A DNA stretch of 64,000 bases from Exilispira sp964581895. GTDB taxonomy: Bacteria > Spirochaetota > JAAYUW01. Positions 33,361-42,297 of this stretch are shown here, piece by piece. Both the position numbers and the translations under genes were made by a program. Position 1 is the stretch's first letter; every line of letters begins with the position of its first letter. The notes beneath the pieces are model-generated. The model saw only the letters and a list, made by a program, of their open reading frames with translations, made no database searches and was not told the DNA's origin. The stretch is from positions 248,001 through 312,000 of the forward strand of contig CAZOPR010000001.1 in the NCBI GenBank assembly GCA_964581895.1. Direction: 5' to 3'.

Positions 33361-33798
33361 ATGGTGGCGGTCAATAAAGTAATATTCTCAGTTATATGTA
33401 TATTCTTTATAATTTTCTATTTTTTTCTACTACCTTTACCAAAGGTTATAGTAAAATATGAAACTTATGTTCAAAAGCAGATTGCATTAAAATCTATTAA
33501 AGAAGAAAATTCTAAGATTGAACAATACATTGCTCAACTGGATAATAAAAATATAGATCCATTAAAATATATCTTAAATGAAAAATCAGAGAATGAGATT
33601 TATATTAAGTTTTTAGAGGGAAAAAAAGAAATACCAATATATAGTTTTAATGGAAAAGCAATATTATCTTTATTGTATTATCTTTTTGGTATTACCATCT
33701 TTTCAATAATTTTTATTAATTTAATAACTTCACAAGAGCAAGTATACAGACATTTGGGACAAAAAAAGAAAAGCAAATACTATCTTAATCAAAATTGA
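33361..33798 (+). CDS. Small protein with two membrane spans, function unknown
   Basis: A 145-residue protein: an N-terminal span (~7-25), a ~70-residue loop with a heptad-like Lys/Glu/Gln-rich helix ('ALKSIKEENSKIEQYIAQL'), a second span (~98-119) and a basic tail. The first half resembles FtsB/DivIC septation proteins in layout, but those have only one span, so I do not assign it. No ribosome binding site precedes the ATG, which lies 173 bases after the methyltransferase gene; the intervening sequence is AT-rich without obvious signals. Confidence 0.6.
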   Translation: MVAVNKVIFSVICIFFIIFYFFLLPLPKVIVKYETYVQKQIALKSIKEENSKIEQYIAQLDNKNIDPLKYILNEKSENEIYIKFLEGKKEIPIYSFNGKAILSLLYYLFGITIFSIIFINLITSQEQVYRHLGQKKKSKYYLNQN

Positions 33799-33848
33799 TA
33801 ATTTACTTAAATAATCAAATCATTGAATATTAGTTTAAATATTAATTA

Positions 33849-34700
33849 CTAAATATTAATCAAAGAGATATATTTATTATCAGGGAAACTTTTTATAGCA
33901 AAAGAATAAAGATTTTTTGCTTTATCTTTCATAGAATTTCGTATGCAGAACTTAATATATTCATAATAGAATCTTGAATTATCCCTTTCTTTGTTTTCTA
34001 AAATGTCAAAAGTTTCAATAGATTTTTGAATATTTCCCATTTGTTCATAGGTCAAAGCCTTTCCCAAATAGGCATAAAAATCATATTCAATATTAATTGC
34101 CCTTTCATAAAAAGCCAACGCTTTTTCATATTCTTTTAGCATTCTATAAGCATCCCCGATTCTTGTAAGGAAAATTTTATTTTCTGGTTCTATTTGAGCC
34201 AGTTGTAACCATATTTCGAGAGCTTTTGAATGTAAATTCATCCCTCTATAACAATCTGCAAGTCCGAAAAGAGCAAATACATTTTCTTTTTCAAGAGTAG
34301 TCGCAAGTTTATAAAATTTTTCAGCTTTAGAATAATCTTTTAAGTTTCTATGAATATTGCCAATAGCTGTTATAAGTCGGATATTCATAGGATCATTGAA
34401 CCAAGCTAACTTAAAATATTGAAGTGCTTCAGAAAAATGGTTTTTATTATAGTAAACAAAACCTAGACCAATAAGAAGATAAGAATTTTCAGGGAAAAGT
34501 AAAAGTCCTTTTTTATAGGCTTCTATTGATTTATTAAAATCTATTGATTCATAAAGTTCACCCAAAATGGAATATAAAACTGGATTCTCTTGATTTTTAG
34601 ATAGTTCTTCCTCTGCCAATTTTATTGCTTCACTTATCCTGTTTTCTTTTACAAGATTATCAATCTCTGTTGTTATTGAATAAAATTGATTTGTATCCAT
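33849..34700 (-). CDS. Tetratricopeptide-repeat protein
   Basis: A 283-residue soluble protein made almost entirely of about seven TPR units of 34 residues. Units are recognised by 'NPVLYSILGELYESIDFNKS', 'LLIGLGFVYYNKNHFSEALQ', 'FALFGLADCYRGM' and 'IFLTRIGDAYRMLKEYEKAL'. TPR arrays bind partner proteins. There is no signal peptide, so it is cytosolic. It is divergent from the secreted-protein gene and convergent with the small membrane protein gene. No partner is evident. Confidence 0.9.
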   Translation of the reverse strand: MDTNQFYSITTEIDNLVKENRISEAIKLAEEELSKNQENPVLYSILGELYESIDFNKSIEAYKKGLLLFPENSYLLIGLGFVYYNKNHFSEALQYFKLAWFNDPMNIRLITAIGNIHRNLKDYSKAEKFYKLATTLEKENVFALFGLADCYRGMNLHSKALEIWLQLAQIEPENKIFLTRIGDAYRMLKEYEKALAFYERAINIEYDFYAYLGKALTYEQMGNIQKSIETFDILENKERDNSRFYYEYIKFCIRNSMKDKAKNLYSFAIKSFPDNKYISLINI

Positions 34701-34781
34701 TAGACCTTCTATAATATTAATTTATTATAAAAACCATTCGATTGCTAAAAAATAATAATATATAAAAAATTTTAATCAATA

Positions 34782-34809
34782 TTGACCTTAAAAAATCCGA
34801 AATTATAAT
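34782..34809 (+). promoter_or_regulatory. Promoter of the secreted 134-aa protein gene
   Basis: TTGACC (34782-34787), 16-base spacer, perfect TATAAT (34804-34809). The leader would be ~50 bases, ending in a strong RBS (AGGAGGG). Confidence 0.6.
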
Positions 34810-34864
34810 AAGTTAAGAAGATGAAAAAATGATTAACCTTTTTATTTATTCAGGAGGGAAATAG

Positions 34865-35269
34865 ATGAAAAAAATATTTTCAATACTTTTTTTATTTTTA
34901 TTTGTTTTTACTTCAATAGTTTTCAGTCAAACAACAACATTGAAATCTTCTGATACTGTTGAAAATTTTATTTTTAGATTAAAACTTTGCCAGCTTTCAA
35001 GTTATGGTGCTAAAATAATATATTACTCTTATACCGGTTATCCTCAGATCTGCTATGTACCATTAAAGTTTATAAATGATATAGTCTTTATCAAAGTTGA
35101 CCAAAATGTTCCTTATCCATTTATGCAGGTAATCATGTTAAATAAAAAGATTGTAAGAATTGTTGTTTATCTTACAAATATTATGGTACCTGAATATTCA
35201 ACAGCTGATTTATCAGATCATGATATTGAGATGATTCAAAAAACAACAGATATTACAATTTCTTTTTAA
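34865..35269 (+). CDS. Secreted protein of unknown function, 134 aa
   Basis: A Sec signal peptide ('IFSILFLFLFVFTSIVFSQ', cleavage expected after about residue 22) precedes a ~110-residue domain that I do not recognise. It is rich in Tyr, Ile and Val with strand-like segments ('GAKIIYYSYTGYPQICYVPL', 'KKIVRIVVYLTNIMVP'). The two cysteines are separated by ~20 residues. RBS AGGAGGG is strong and the promoter upstream is good, so it is probably well expressed. It is a single-gene unit. Confidence 0.75.
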   Translation: MKKIFSILFLFLFVFTSIVFSQTTTLKSSDTVENFIFRLKLCQLSSYGAKIIYYSYTGYPQICYVPLKFINDIVFIKVDQNVPYPFMQVIMLNKKIVRIVVYLTNIMVPEYSTADLSDHDIEMIQKTTDITISF

Positions 35270-35452
35270 GATAGTAGCTTTTTAGGTTTTTTGAAACAAA
35301 AAAATTAATATTTGACTATCAGATTTATTCAAAGCAGTTATCCATTTAATAAAAGTATTTATATATTTTTTAAAAAATATCATTCAAAAATATTTATAAA
35401 TAAGTTTTCCATAAATTGTTTATGTGGTGTAAAATTTATCAATATTTAATTT

Positions 35453-35523
35453 AAACTTAAAATTTATCTATAAATCCTATCAGTACATCTCTCAAACTTA
35501 AAATTTACCTATAAATTTTGTCA
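35453..35523. repeat. Two-copy imperfect direct repeat, period 41
   Basis: AAACTTAAAATTTATCTATA begins at 35453 and AAACTTAAAATTTACCTATA at 35494. The similarity continues for about 25-30 bases into TAAAT and a T/C-rich tail. A fainter third copy ('AAAATTTATCAATATTTAAT') lies just before. Confidence 0.6.
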
Positions 35524-35574
35524 ATATTGTAAAATAATAAGATTTTGCTATTCTTATCTACCTAATCAAATATT

Positions 35575-35604
35575 TTGACATTATGTATTCATTTAGCCTT
35601 TATT
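35575..35604 (+). promoter_or_regulatory. Possible promoter of the UvrD-type helicase gene
   Basis: TTGACA (35575-35580), 18-base spacer, TTTATT (35599-35604). The -35 is perfect but the -10 weak. The predicted start would leave only a very short leader before GGAG. Confidence 0.35.
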
Positions 35605-35623
35605 TTAGCAGTTGGAGCAATTA

Positions 35624-37675
35624 ATGAATCTAGATCTGTTAATAAATCAATTGAATGATAAACAAAAAGAAGCTGTAGAAAGTTATGGCTTTCCAATTCT
35701 TGTTCTTGCACCTGCTGGCTCTGGAAAAACAAGAGTCATTACTTTTAAGATAATGTATTTAATAGAAAAAATAGGACTAAATCCATCTAAAATTGTTTCA
35801 TTAACATTTACAAATAAAGCAGCCAATGAGATGAAATCAAGAATTATTGATCTTCTTCCTACTAAAGGCAAATCAATAGTTGCTTCCACCTTTCATTCTT
35901 ATTCTGTAAAACTTCTACGAAAATATAGCGGATTACTTGGTTATAAAGAAAATTTTTCAATCTACGATTTTGATGATTCTATAAGTGTAATAAACAGGAT
36001 TAAAAAAGAATTAAAATTAGATATTGATTCAAATATTCTTCTTTATACTATTTCTTCTATCAAAAATTCTATAAATTCATTTGAGCAATATAATAATTTA
36101 ATAGAAGCAAATGAATTTAGTAATATCATAAAACAATACATTGAATACCTTAAAAGTCATAATGCAATGGATTTTGATGATTTATTATTAAATCTATTTT
36201 TTCTATTGACAAATAAAGAAAAAGATTGCATTGACGCTTCAGAAAAAATAAGAGATAGTATTTCTTATCTTTTAGTTGATGAATATCAGGATACAAACAA
36301 ATTGCAGTATTTAATAGTGAAAGAACTTCTTAAAAACAGAAGTAATCATAATAATGTTACCGTAGTAGGCGATGATGATCAAGGGATTTACTCTTTTAGG
36401 GGATCAACTATAGAAAATATCTTAAGATTTGAGAATGATTTTCCAGGTTGCAAAGTTATTTGTCTTGAAAAGAACTATAGAAGTTCTCAGATAATTTTAC
36501 ATGCAGCTAAAAATGTAATAAAAAATAATCAAAATAGAAAGAATAAGGAGATGAAGACAGACAACCCATATAAAGGAAAAATCACGATATTTGAAGCAAA
36601 TAATCCACAACAAGAGGCTTTGTTTGTTTATGATAAAATTTATCAGCTTCTTTATAAGGATGGGATAAGGTATAAGGATATAGCAATACTATATAGAAAT
36701 AATCATCTTGCAAGAAGTTTTGAAGAGCTTTTTATCTTAAAAAATTTGAAGCATAAGGTCTGGGGGGGATACAATTTTTATGCCAGAGAAGAGATAAGAG
36801 ATGTTTCTGCTTATTTATTTTCATTATTAAATCCATACGATGAAGTTTCACTTCTTAGGATAATAAATATCCCTAAAAGAGGCATAGGAACAAAACTTGT
36901 AGAAAAATTGGTAACACAATCAAAACAGAATGGTATCCATATATTTGATATTTTAAAAATAATTTCAAATGATAATGAATTTAAGGAAAGTGTTCTGGTT
37001 AATTTTTTTAATGAGAATGAAAGAGAAGCCTTAAAAAATTTTTATGAACTTTTTGCAAAATATAGACAGAAGATATTTCAAAAAGATAATAGTTTTTCAG
37101 TAATTTTCAACGCTATGATTGAGGAGATTGGATATAAAGATTATCTTAAACTGCATAATGATGAAAAAACTTTTGATAATAAAATTGGCTATCTTGAAAG
37201 CTTTTTATCCTCTTTATATAACTATAGAGATGAAGATGACGAATCATCTTTTCAAAATCCATATAAGATAGCTGAAAGATTAAGACTTTTGATGAATAAT
37301 GATATTGAAGAAAAAGAAGAAGATTGCATAAATTTGATGACTATACATAGTGCTAAAGGGCTTGAATTCAGGGTTGTTTTTATTGTAGGAGCAGAAAAAG
37401 GAATAATACCTTCAAGCAAGATTGTTGATATAAAAGAATTGGAAGAAGAAAGAAGACTTTTTTATGTTGCTATGACGAGGGCAAAAGAGTTTCTTTTTAT
37501 CTCTTTTTGCAATGAAAGAAGTAAATTTGGGAAAAAATTTAATTGTTTTCCATCTGAATTTATTGAAGAAATACCTAATGAAGATATTATTTATGATACA
37601 AAAAAAAATGATGCGACAGTCACAGCAAGTGATATCGCATCAATTAAAAATCTTTTATTAAATAAAAAGAAATAA
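35624..37675 (+). CDS. UvrD/PcrA/Rep-type superfamily 1 DNA helicase
   Basis: A ~683-residue 3'-5' helicase with every SF1A motif in order: 'APAGSGKTRVI' (I), 'TFTNKAANEM' (Ia), 'LLVDEYQDTNKLQ' (II), 'VGDDDQGIYSFRGS' (III), 'EKNYRSSQ' (IV), 'IHSAKGLEFRVVFIVG' (V), 'EERRLFYVAMTRAKEFLF' (VI). It lacks the long C-terminal tail of PcrA that binds RNA polymerase, so it may be closer to Rep. Roles are in repair, replication restart and clearing proteins from DNA. The start is ATG at 35624 with GGAG six bases upstream; a TTG at 35612 overlaps the site. Confidence 0.94.
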   Translation: MNLDLLINQLNDKQKEAVESYGFPILVLAPAGSGKTRVITFKIMYLIEKIGLNPSKIVSLTFTNKAANEMKSRIIDLLPTKGKSIVASTFHSYSVKLLRKYSGLLGYKENFSIYDFDDSISVINRIKKELKLDIDSNILLYTISSIKNSINSFEQYNNLIEANEFSNIIKQYIEYLKSHNAMDFDDLLLNLFFLLTNKEKDCIDASEKIRDSISYLLVDEYQDTNKLQYLIVKELLKNRSNHNNVTVVGDDDQGIYSFRGSTIENILRFENDFPGCKVICLEKNYRSSQIILHAAKNVIKNNQNRKNKEMKTDNPYKGKITIFEANNPQQEALFVYDKIYQLLYKDGIRYKDIAILYRNNHLARSFEELFILKNLKHKVWGGYNFYAREEIRDVSAYLFSLLNPYDEVSLLRIINIPKRGIGTKLVEKLVTQSKQNGIHIFDILKIISNDNEFKESVLVNFFNENEREALKNFYELFAKYRQKIFQKDNSFSVIFNAMIEEIGYKDYLKLHNDEKTFDNKIGYLESFLSSLYNYRDEDDESSFQNPYKIAERLRLLMNNDIEEKEEDCINLMTIHSAKGLEFRVVFIVGAEKGIIPSSKIVDIKELEEERRLFYVAMTRAKEFLFISFCNERSKFGKKFNCFPSEFIEEIPNEDIIYDTKKNDATVTASDIASIKNLLLNKKK

Positions 37676-37700
37676 CTATAATACTTAAATCAAAACTTCT

Positions 37701-38732
37701 TTAATACTTAAATTCTGGAAGGTAAGAGGCTCTTGCACAGGCATGGTAATGGCCATTACCTATATCCATAAGTTCAGGTTCAGGATTGTTTATACAATCT
37801 TCAGTTGCAAATAGACATCTTGTATGGAATCTACATCCTTTAGGAATTCTTGCTGCACTTGGAATTTCACCTTTAATCTGAATATCCTTCATTTTTTTTA
37901 CTTTTCCAGGAAGTGGCTCACATACTGCATTTATAAGTACTCTTGTATATGGATGAATTGGATTATCTACAATTTCATCAGCAGGTCCAATTTCCACTAT
38001 TCTACCAAGATACATTACTGCTATTCTATCTGCAAAATATCTTGCTGTTGAAAGGTCGTGCGTAATATAGATGTAAGTTAAACCAAATTCCTTTTTTAAG
38101 TTATTCATCATAGCAAGTATTTCTGCTCTTGTTGAAAGGTCAATCATAGAAACAGGTTCATCAGCGACAATTAGTGATGGAGATAAAGTTATCCCTCTTG
38201 CTATGGAAACTCTTTGCCTTTGACCGCCAGAAAGCATATGAGGAAATCTTTCCATAAAATCTTCTGCTGGAGTTACTTTTACACTTTCTAAAAGTTGTTT
38301 TGAAACTTCATCTCTATATTTTCTTGAATTACCAATCCCATGTATCACAAGTGGTTCTTCAAGAACTTTTCTGATTCTGAATCTTGGATTCATTGAAGCA
38401 TAAGGATCTTGGAAGATCATCTGAACATTTTTCCTATAGTTTTTTAACTGTGTACCTTTTATATGTGCAACATCCATATCATTCATTAAGATTTTACCTT
38501 CTGTTGGTTCCAAAAGTCGCATTATTAATTTACCAGTTGTTGATTTTCCACAACCAGATTCTCCGATTATGCCAAAAGTTTCACCTTTATATACTTCAAA
38601 GTTAATGCCATCAACAGCTTTGACATAATTTATCTCTTTTGCAAATAAGGTAGCTAAACCATGTTGCATCGGAAACCATTTTTTTAGGTTGATTACTTTT
38701 AATAAAACTTCTTTATTTTGTGAATTTGTCAT
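37701..38732 (-). CDS. Oligopeptide ABC importer ATPase (OppF/DppF type)
   Basis: A ~343-residue ATPase with Walker A 'GESGCGKSTTGKLIM', signature 'LSGGQRQRVSIARGI', Walker B 'LIVADEPVSMID' and switch 'ITHDLSTA'. The C-terminal cysteine-rich oligopeptide tail 'GCRFHTRCLFATEDC' is the family mark and in homologues binds an iron-sulfur cluster. 'EPVSMIDLSTRAEIL' (S-M-I-D instead of S-A-L-D) is typical of one OppF subgroup. The ATG at 38732 follows a good RBS (GGAGG); a TTG at 38753 overlaps it. The start lies 1 base from the stop of the partner ATPase gene. It forms a heterodimer with it to drive the permeases. Confidence 0.94.
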   Translation of the reverse strand: MTNSQNKEVLLKVINLKKWFPMQHGLATLFAKEINYVKAVDGINFEVYKGETFGIIGESGCGKSTTGKLIMRLLEPTEGKILMNDMDVAHIKGTQLKNYRKNVQMIFQDPYASMNPRFRIRKVLEEPLVIHGIGNSRKYRDEVSKQLLESVKVTPAEDFMERFPHMLSGGQRQRVSIARGITLSPSLIVADEPVSMIDLSTRAEILAMMNNLKKEFGLTYIYITHDLSTARYFADRIAVMYLGRIVEIGPADEIVDNPIHPYTRVLINAVCEPLPGKVKKMKDIQIKGEIPSAARIPKGCRFHTRCLFATEDCINNPEPELMDIGNGHYHACARASYLPEFKY

Positions 38733-38733
38733 A

Positions 38734-39696
38734 TTAATACCTCCAGCAGGCAAGAGAGTGCCCTGCTTCTATTTCTTTTGTTACTGGTTCTTCTTCTTTA
38801 CATTTATCCATATGAACATGGCATCTTTCATAGAATCTGCATCCTTTTGGAGGATCAATTAGATCTGGTGGAACTCCTGGAATAAAGGAAAGTTCATCTA
38901 CTTTTTTATGTAAAAGAGGAGTAGCAGAAAGTAGTCTTTCCGTATATGGATGTAAGTTTTTTCTTCCATATATTTGTTCATTTGTACCAATCTCCATTAC
39001 CTTTCCAGCATACATGACACATATTCTGTCAGCTATTTCAGCTTCAGTAGCAAGATCATGTGTTATAAAAATGGAGGAAATACTTAAATTTTGTTTTAGT
39101 TCTTTTATTAAGTTCAAAATTTGAGCCTGGACAACGACATCAAGACCAGTTGTTGGCTCATCAAGTATGACAATTTTAGGCTCTAAAAAAAGTGCTGTAG
39201 CTATTACTACTCTCTGTTTCATGCCTCCAGAAAGTTCGTGGGGGTAACGGGTATAAACATCATCAGCAAGTCCTACAAGATTCAGATACTTTATAATTTG
39301 TTTATATATAACTTCTTTTGGGGTATCTGGTCTATGCTGTAAATAGGTTTCTTCCATAAGTTCACCAACAGTATAAACAGGTGTTAAGCAGTTCATTGCA
39401 CCCTGAAATACCATTGAAATTTTTTCCCAGCGAATTTTTTTTCTAAGTTCATGCTCAGAAAATTTTACAATATTTACACCATCTATAATTATTTCACCTC
39501 CAGCTATTTTTCCAGGAGGTGAGGGCATACCAAGTAGTGCAAACCCTGTTGTCGTTTTTCCACAACCAGATTCACCTACAAGACCTAAAGTTTCACCTTC
39601 ATTTAAGTCAAAAGAAACATCGTCAACTGCTTTAACAACGCCATTGCTGATGTAATAGTACAGTTTTAAATTATTTACTATAAGAGCTTTTTCCAT
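38734..39696 (-). CDS. Oligopeptide ABC importer ATPase (OppD/DppD type)
   Basis: A 320-residue ATPase: 'GESGCGKTTTGFALL' (Walker A), 'ISMVFQGAMNCLTPVYTV' (Q-loop), 'LSGGMKQRVVIATAL' (signature), 'IVILDEPTTGLDVVVQ' (Walker B), 'ITHDLATEAEI' (switch). The tail 'GCRFYERCHVHMDKC' carries the conserved cysteines of the peptide-importer family. The phrase 'FQGAMNCLTPV' instead of 'FQDPMTSLNPV' marks the archaeal/Thermotoga-like dipeptide subgroup. Gaps are 1 base to OppF and 25 to the permease gene. Confidence 0.94.
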   Translation of the reverse strand: MEKALIVNNLKLYYYISNGVVKAVDDVSFDLNEGETLGLVGESGCGKTTTGFALLGMPSPPGKIAGGEIIIDGVNIVKFSEHELRKKIRWEKISMVFQGAMNCLTPVYTVGELMEETYLQHRPDTPKEVIYKQIIKYLNLVGLADDVYTRYPHELSGGMKQRVVIATALFLEPKIVILDEPTTGLDVVVQAQILNLIKELKQNLSISSIFITHDLATEAEIADRICVMYAGKVMEIGTNEQIYGRKNLHPYTERLLSATPLLHKKVDELSFIPGVPPDLIDPPKGCRFYERCHVHMDKCKEEEPVTKEIEAGHSLACWRY

Positions 39697-39721
39697 ATTT
39701 TTACCTTAATTGAATTTTTTA

Positions 39722-41122
39722 TTATCTTGTTCTAAGTTTTGGATGAAGTATTTTATCCATAGCCCATCCAACAAATACAAAACTACTTGCTAAAAGAGCC
39801 ATGATAAGTCCAGGAGGGATGATCCACCACCAGAGGTTGTTTATAAATGCTCCACCAGTTTGAGCATCATGAAGAATTCCTCCCCATGTAACTATGGAAG
39901 GATCCCCAAGGCCAAGTAGACTTAGTCCAGCTTCAGTTAAGATAGCTCCAGGAACAGAAAAAGCCATATTTGCAAAAGTCAGAGGAAGAATAAGTGGCAT
40001 TATGTGTCTGAATATGATCCTCCAGTGATTCGCTCCAAGTGCTTTTGAAGCTTCGACAAAAACTTCTTCTTTTAATTGTAAAGCAATGGCTCGAACAGTT
40101 CTAACAGAACCAGTCCAGCTAAATATACAAAGAAGAATTATCAATATCCAGATATTTATCTTAAAAACTGCAGAAATAGCTATCAATATAGGTAACATTG
40201 GCATATTTATAAAAAATTCATAGATTCTATTCATTGCTGCATCAGTAAAACCTCCATAATATGCAGAAGCTACTCCCCAGAAAAGGCCAATAAATACTGA
40301 GATAACAGCTGTGAGTAACCCGATAAGCAATGCCCATTTGATACCAGCTATAACTCCAGAGAAGAGGTCTCTTTTTAAGCTATCTGTTCCTAAAAGACCA
40401 GAAACTTTTCCAGTTATTACAGTGTATGGATTTTCAAAATTGGCAGCGGAATCCAAAAATATTACTCTTGCAATAATTTGATAATGACCTTTAAGGGGAA
40501 CTGGATTAGTTAAAATACCTTTCTTTTTTTCACCAAAAACAACATTCATGGCTTTTAAGTCATTTGGATCTATAGTTAGTAGAGTTTGTTCATCTTCAAC
40601 TACCTTACCAAAATCATAAGCAATTCTTCTTGCTTCTGTATTTGCAGTAACTCTTATATTTTCACCAGAAAAATTTTGTGCAGCACGATAGATCTCCAAC
40701 TTTTCACCATCAGGTCTTTCAAGAAAAATTTGAATACCTAAAAATCCATTTGCATCAGCATGGACGATAATATTTTGAGGAGCTTCTGAATAGTTGAATT
40801 TATAATCAAAAATGTATGATTTTACAGGTATTCCATTCATATCTTCTTCTTCTATTTTACTATCGAAGATGAATTTTGTTACTGGTTTTTTATCTTTAGA
40901 AAAAAGCTGTGTCCAAACTGGTGCTGCATTTGCAGGGTTATCCTGCCAGTATGTAATATTTCTCCATTGAGTATTTGTATCCTTATAGACCAAAATGTAT
41001 GGTTCTATAATCATAAGGACAAGAAATAATAAAATTATTGCAACCCCTACTAAACCTGTTTTGACTTTTACAAAATCCTTAAAAAAATCTAAAATTTCTG
41101 AAAATATTTCTTTTATTTTCAT
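39722..41122 (-). CDS. Oligopeptide ABC importer permease (OppC/DppC type) with large extracytoplasmic insertion
   Basis: A 466-residue permease, much longer than the ~300 of OppC/DppC. The N-terminal span (~25-45) is followed by a ~185-residue loop on the outer side of the membrane (~46-232, from 'YILVYKDTNTQWRNITYW' to 'ENPYTVITGKVSGLLGTDSL'). Then comes a normal MetI-type domain with 'DLFSGVIAGIKWALLIG' and the EAA loop 'EASKALGANHWRIIFRHIMP'. The insertion is mixed strand/helix and has no cysteines. Such insertions are known in related importers of some thermophiles; the part may help dock the binding protein. It overlaps the partner permease gene by four bases. Confidence 0.9.
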   Translation of the reverse strand: MKIKEIFSEILDFFKDFVKVKTGLVGVAIILLFLVLMIIEPYILVYKDTNTQWRNITYWQDNPANAAPVWTQLFSKDKKPVTKFIFDSKIEEEDMNGIPVKSYIFDYKFNYSEAPQNIIVHADANGFLGIQIFLERPDGEKLEIYRAAQNFSGENIRVTANTEARRIAYDFGKVVEDEQTLLTIDPNDLKAMNVVFGEKKKGILTNPVPLKGHYQIIARVIFLDSAANFENPYTVITGKVSGLLGTDSLKRDLFSGVIAGIKWALLIGLLTAVISVFIGLFWGVASAYYGGFTDAAMNRIYEFFINMPMLPILIAISAVFKINIWILIILLCIFSWTGSVRTVRAIALQLKEEVFVEASKALGANHWRIIFRHIMPLILPLTFANMAFSVPGAILTEAGLSLLGLGDPSIVTWGGILHDAQTGGAFINNLWWWIIPPGLIMALLASSFVFVGWAMDKILHPKLRTR

Positions 41123-42168
41123 GCTTTTCCTCCAACTTTGATTCGAGGATCAAGTAAACCATATATAAAATCAAGTAAAACAAGACCCAACATAAATAAG
41201 AAAACAGATAAAGATGTGTTTCCCATGACAACCGCAAGATCATTCTGTTGAAGGGCTATCCAATATAGATTACCCATGCCAGGCCAGCTAAATATTCCTT
41301 CGAAAATTATCGCACCACCTAAAGAACCAAATAAACCTAAAATTACATTTGTTACTATTGGAGGAGCAGCAGATCGTAAAGTATGTTTATAGAGTATTTT
41401 ACTTTCTGAAAGACCTCTCGCTCTTGCAGACATTATGAAATCTTCATTCATAGTTCCAAGTACTAGCTGTCTTATAAAATAAGCACTACCCCAGATACCA
41501 GCTATAAAAAGTGTGAAAAGAGGTAAGAACATATGATATAAAAGATCAAAAAAGTTCATAATTCCAGTTGGAGTTGGGACAGAGTGCAACCCTCCAGAAG
41601 GTAGTAGTTTTATGGTATATGCAAAAAAGAATAAAAAAACCATCCCAAGCCACCAAAGTGGAAGACCATTACTTGCTAAAGCAAAAAAACTAACAGTTTT
41701 ATCAAGTGCTCCACCTGGTTTTCTAGCCATTTTTAAACCCATAAGGATTCCGACAAAAGTAACAATAAAAAAATCTGTTGTAAAAAGAATAGCAGTTTTA
41801 GGAAGAGATTCTATTAATATTTTCCAGACTTCTCTATCACCTTTAGATGACCTCATAATCATAGAGTTGCCATAGTTAAAGGTAAATGCTTTATATGCAT
41901 TCATAAAAACTCTAAATAGAAAAGGTCTATCAAGATAATATTTATGGATAAGCTCAGCTCTTCTTTTTGCTTTCCATTGTTCAAGTTGCTCGACATTAAA
42001 TTTACCAGATTTAATTACTCGTTGAGATTCAGCTTTTAGTAAGTCATCAATATCCTGTCTTACGACTCTTTCAGCTGTATTATTAAATATTGCTGAAATT
42101 GCTATCAAGATGATTGCATACATTATGATAGCATTTATGAGCCTTTTAATAACATATTTTCTATACAT
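41119..42168 (-). CDS. Oligopeptide ABC importer permease (OppB/DppB type)
   Basis: A 349-residue permease with six predicted spans. 'LMGLKMARKPGGALDKTVSF' and 'FALASNGLPLWWLGMVFLFF' are family segments; the EAA loop 'ARARGLSESKILYKHTLRSA' is present. After the first span (~9-29) comes a long charged loop (~30-110), larger than usual. It pairs with the OppC-like permease. It is 93 bases after a hairpin, 130 after the binding-protein gene. Confidence 0.92.
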   Translation of the reverse strand: MYRKYVIKRLINAIIMYAIILIAISAIFNNTAERVVRQDIDDLLKAESQRVIKSGKFNVEQLEQWKAKRRAELIHKYYLDRPFLFRVFMNAYKAFTFNYGNSMIMRSSKGDREVWKILIESLPKTAILFTTDFFIVTFVGILMGLKMARKPGGALDKTVSFFALASNGLPLWWLGMVFLFFFAYTIKLLPSGGLHSVPTPTGIMNFFDLLYHMFLPLFTLFIAGIWGSAYFIRQLVLGTMNEDFIMSARARGLSESKILYKHTLRSAAPPIVTNVILGLFGSLGGAIIFEGIFSWPGMGNLYWIALQQNDLAVVMGNTSLSVFLFMLGLVLLDFIYGLLDPRIKVGGKA

Positions 42169-42260
42169 TCTTCTATCCTTTTTAGTTAATCAAGCTCATT
42201 TGACATATTTACGCACATATATATAAAATTTCAATATTAATTTAAATTTTAATAAAAAAA

Positions 42261-42279
42261 GGGGTGCATATAGCACCCC
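42261..42279 (-). terminator. Intrinsic terminator between the peptide-binding protein and permease genes
   Basis: On the minus strand the stem GGGGTGC/GCACCCC (7 bp, loop of 5) is extended by A-T pairs and followed by a run of seven T's. It lies 19 bases after the binding-protein stop. Some read-through would be needed for the downstream opp genes unless they have their own promoter, of which I see no clear one. Confidence 0.85.
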
Positions 42280-42297
42280 CTTTTGGTAAATATTATA

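Larger units (their letters stand above)
35270..35623. other. 354-base intergenic region
   Basis: No gene or RNA is recognised. It is AT-rich and contains an imperfect direct repeat (35453-35523), two isolated TTGACT/TTGACA hexamers (35312, 35575), and the RBS of the downstream helicase gene at its right end. No GC-rich hairpin is visible. Confidence 0.5.

Noticed and set aside
35270..35623. Hidden small gene or structured RNA
   Set aside because: No frame with a start, RBS and sensible composition, and no GC-containing stem was seen.
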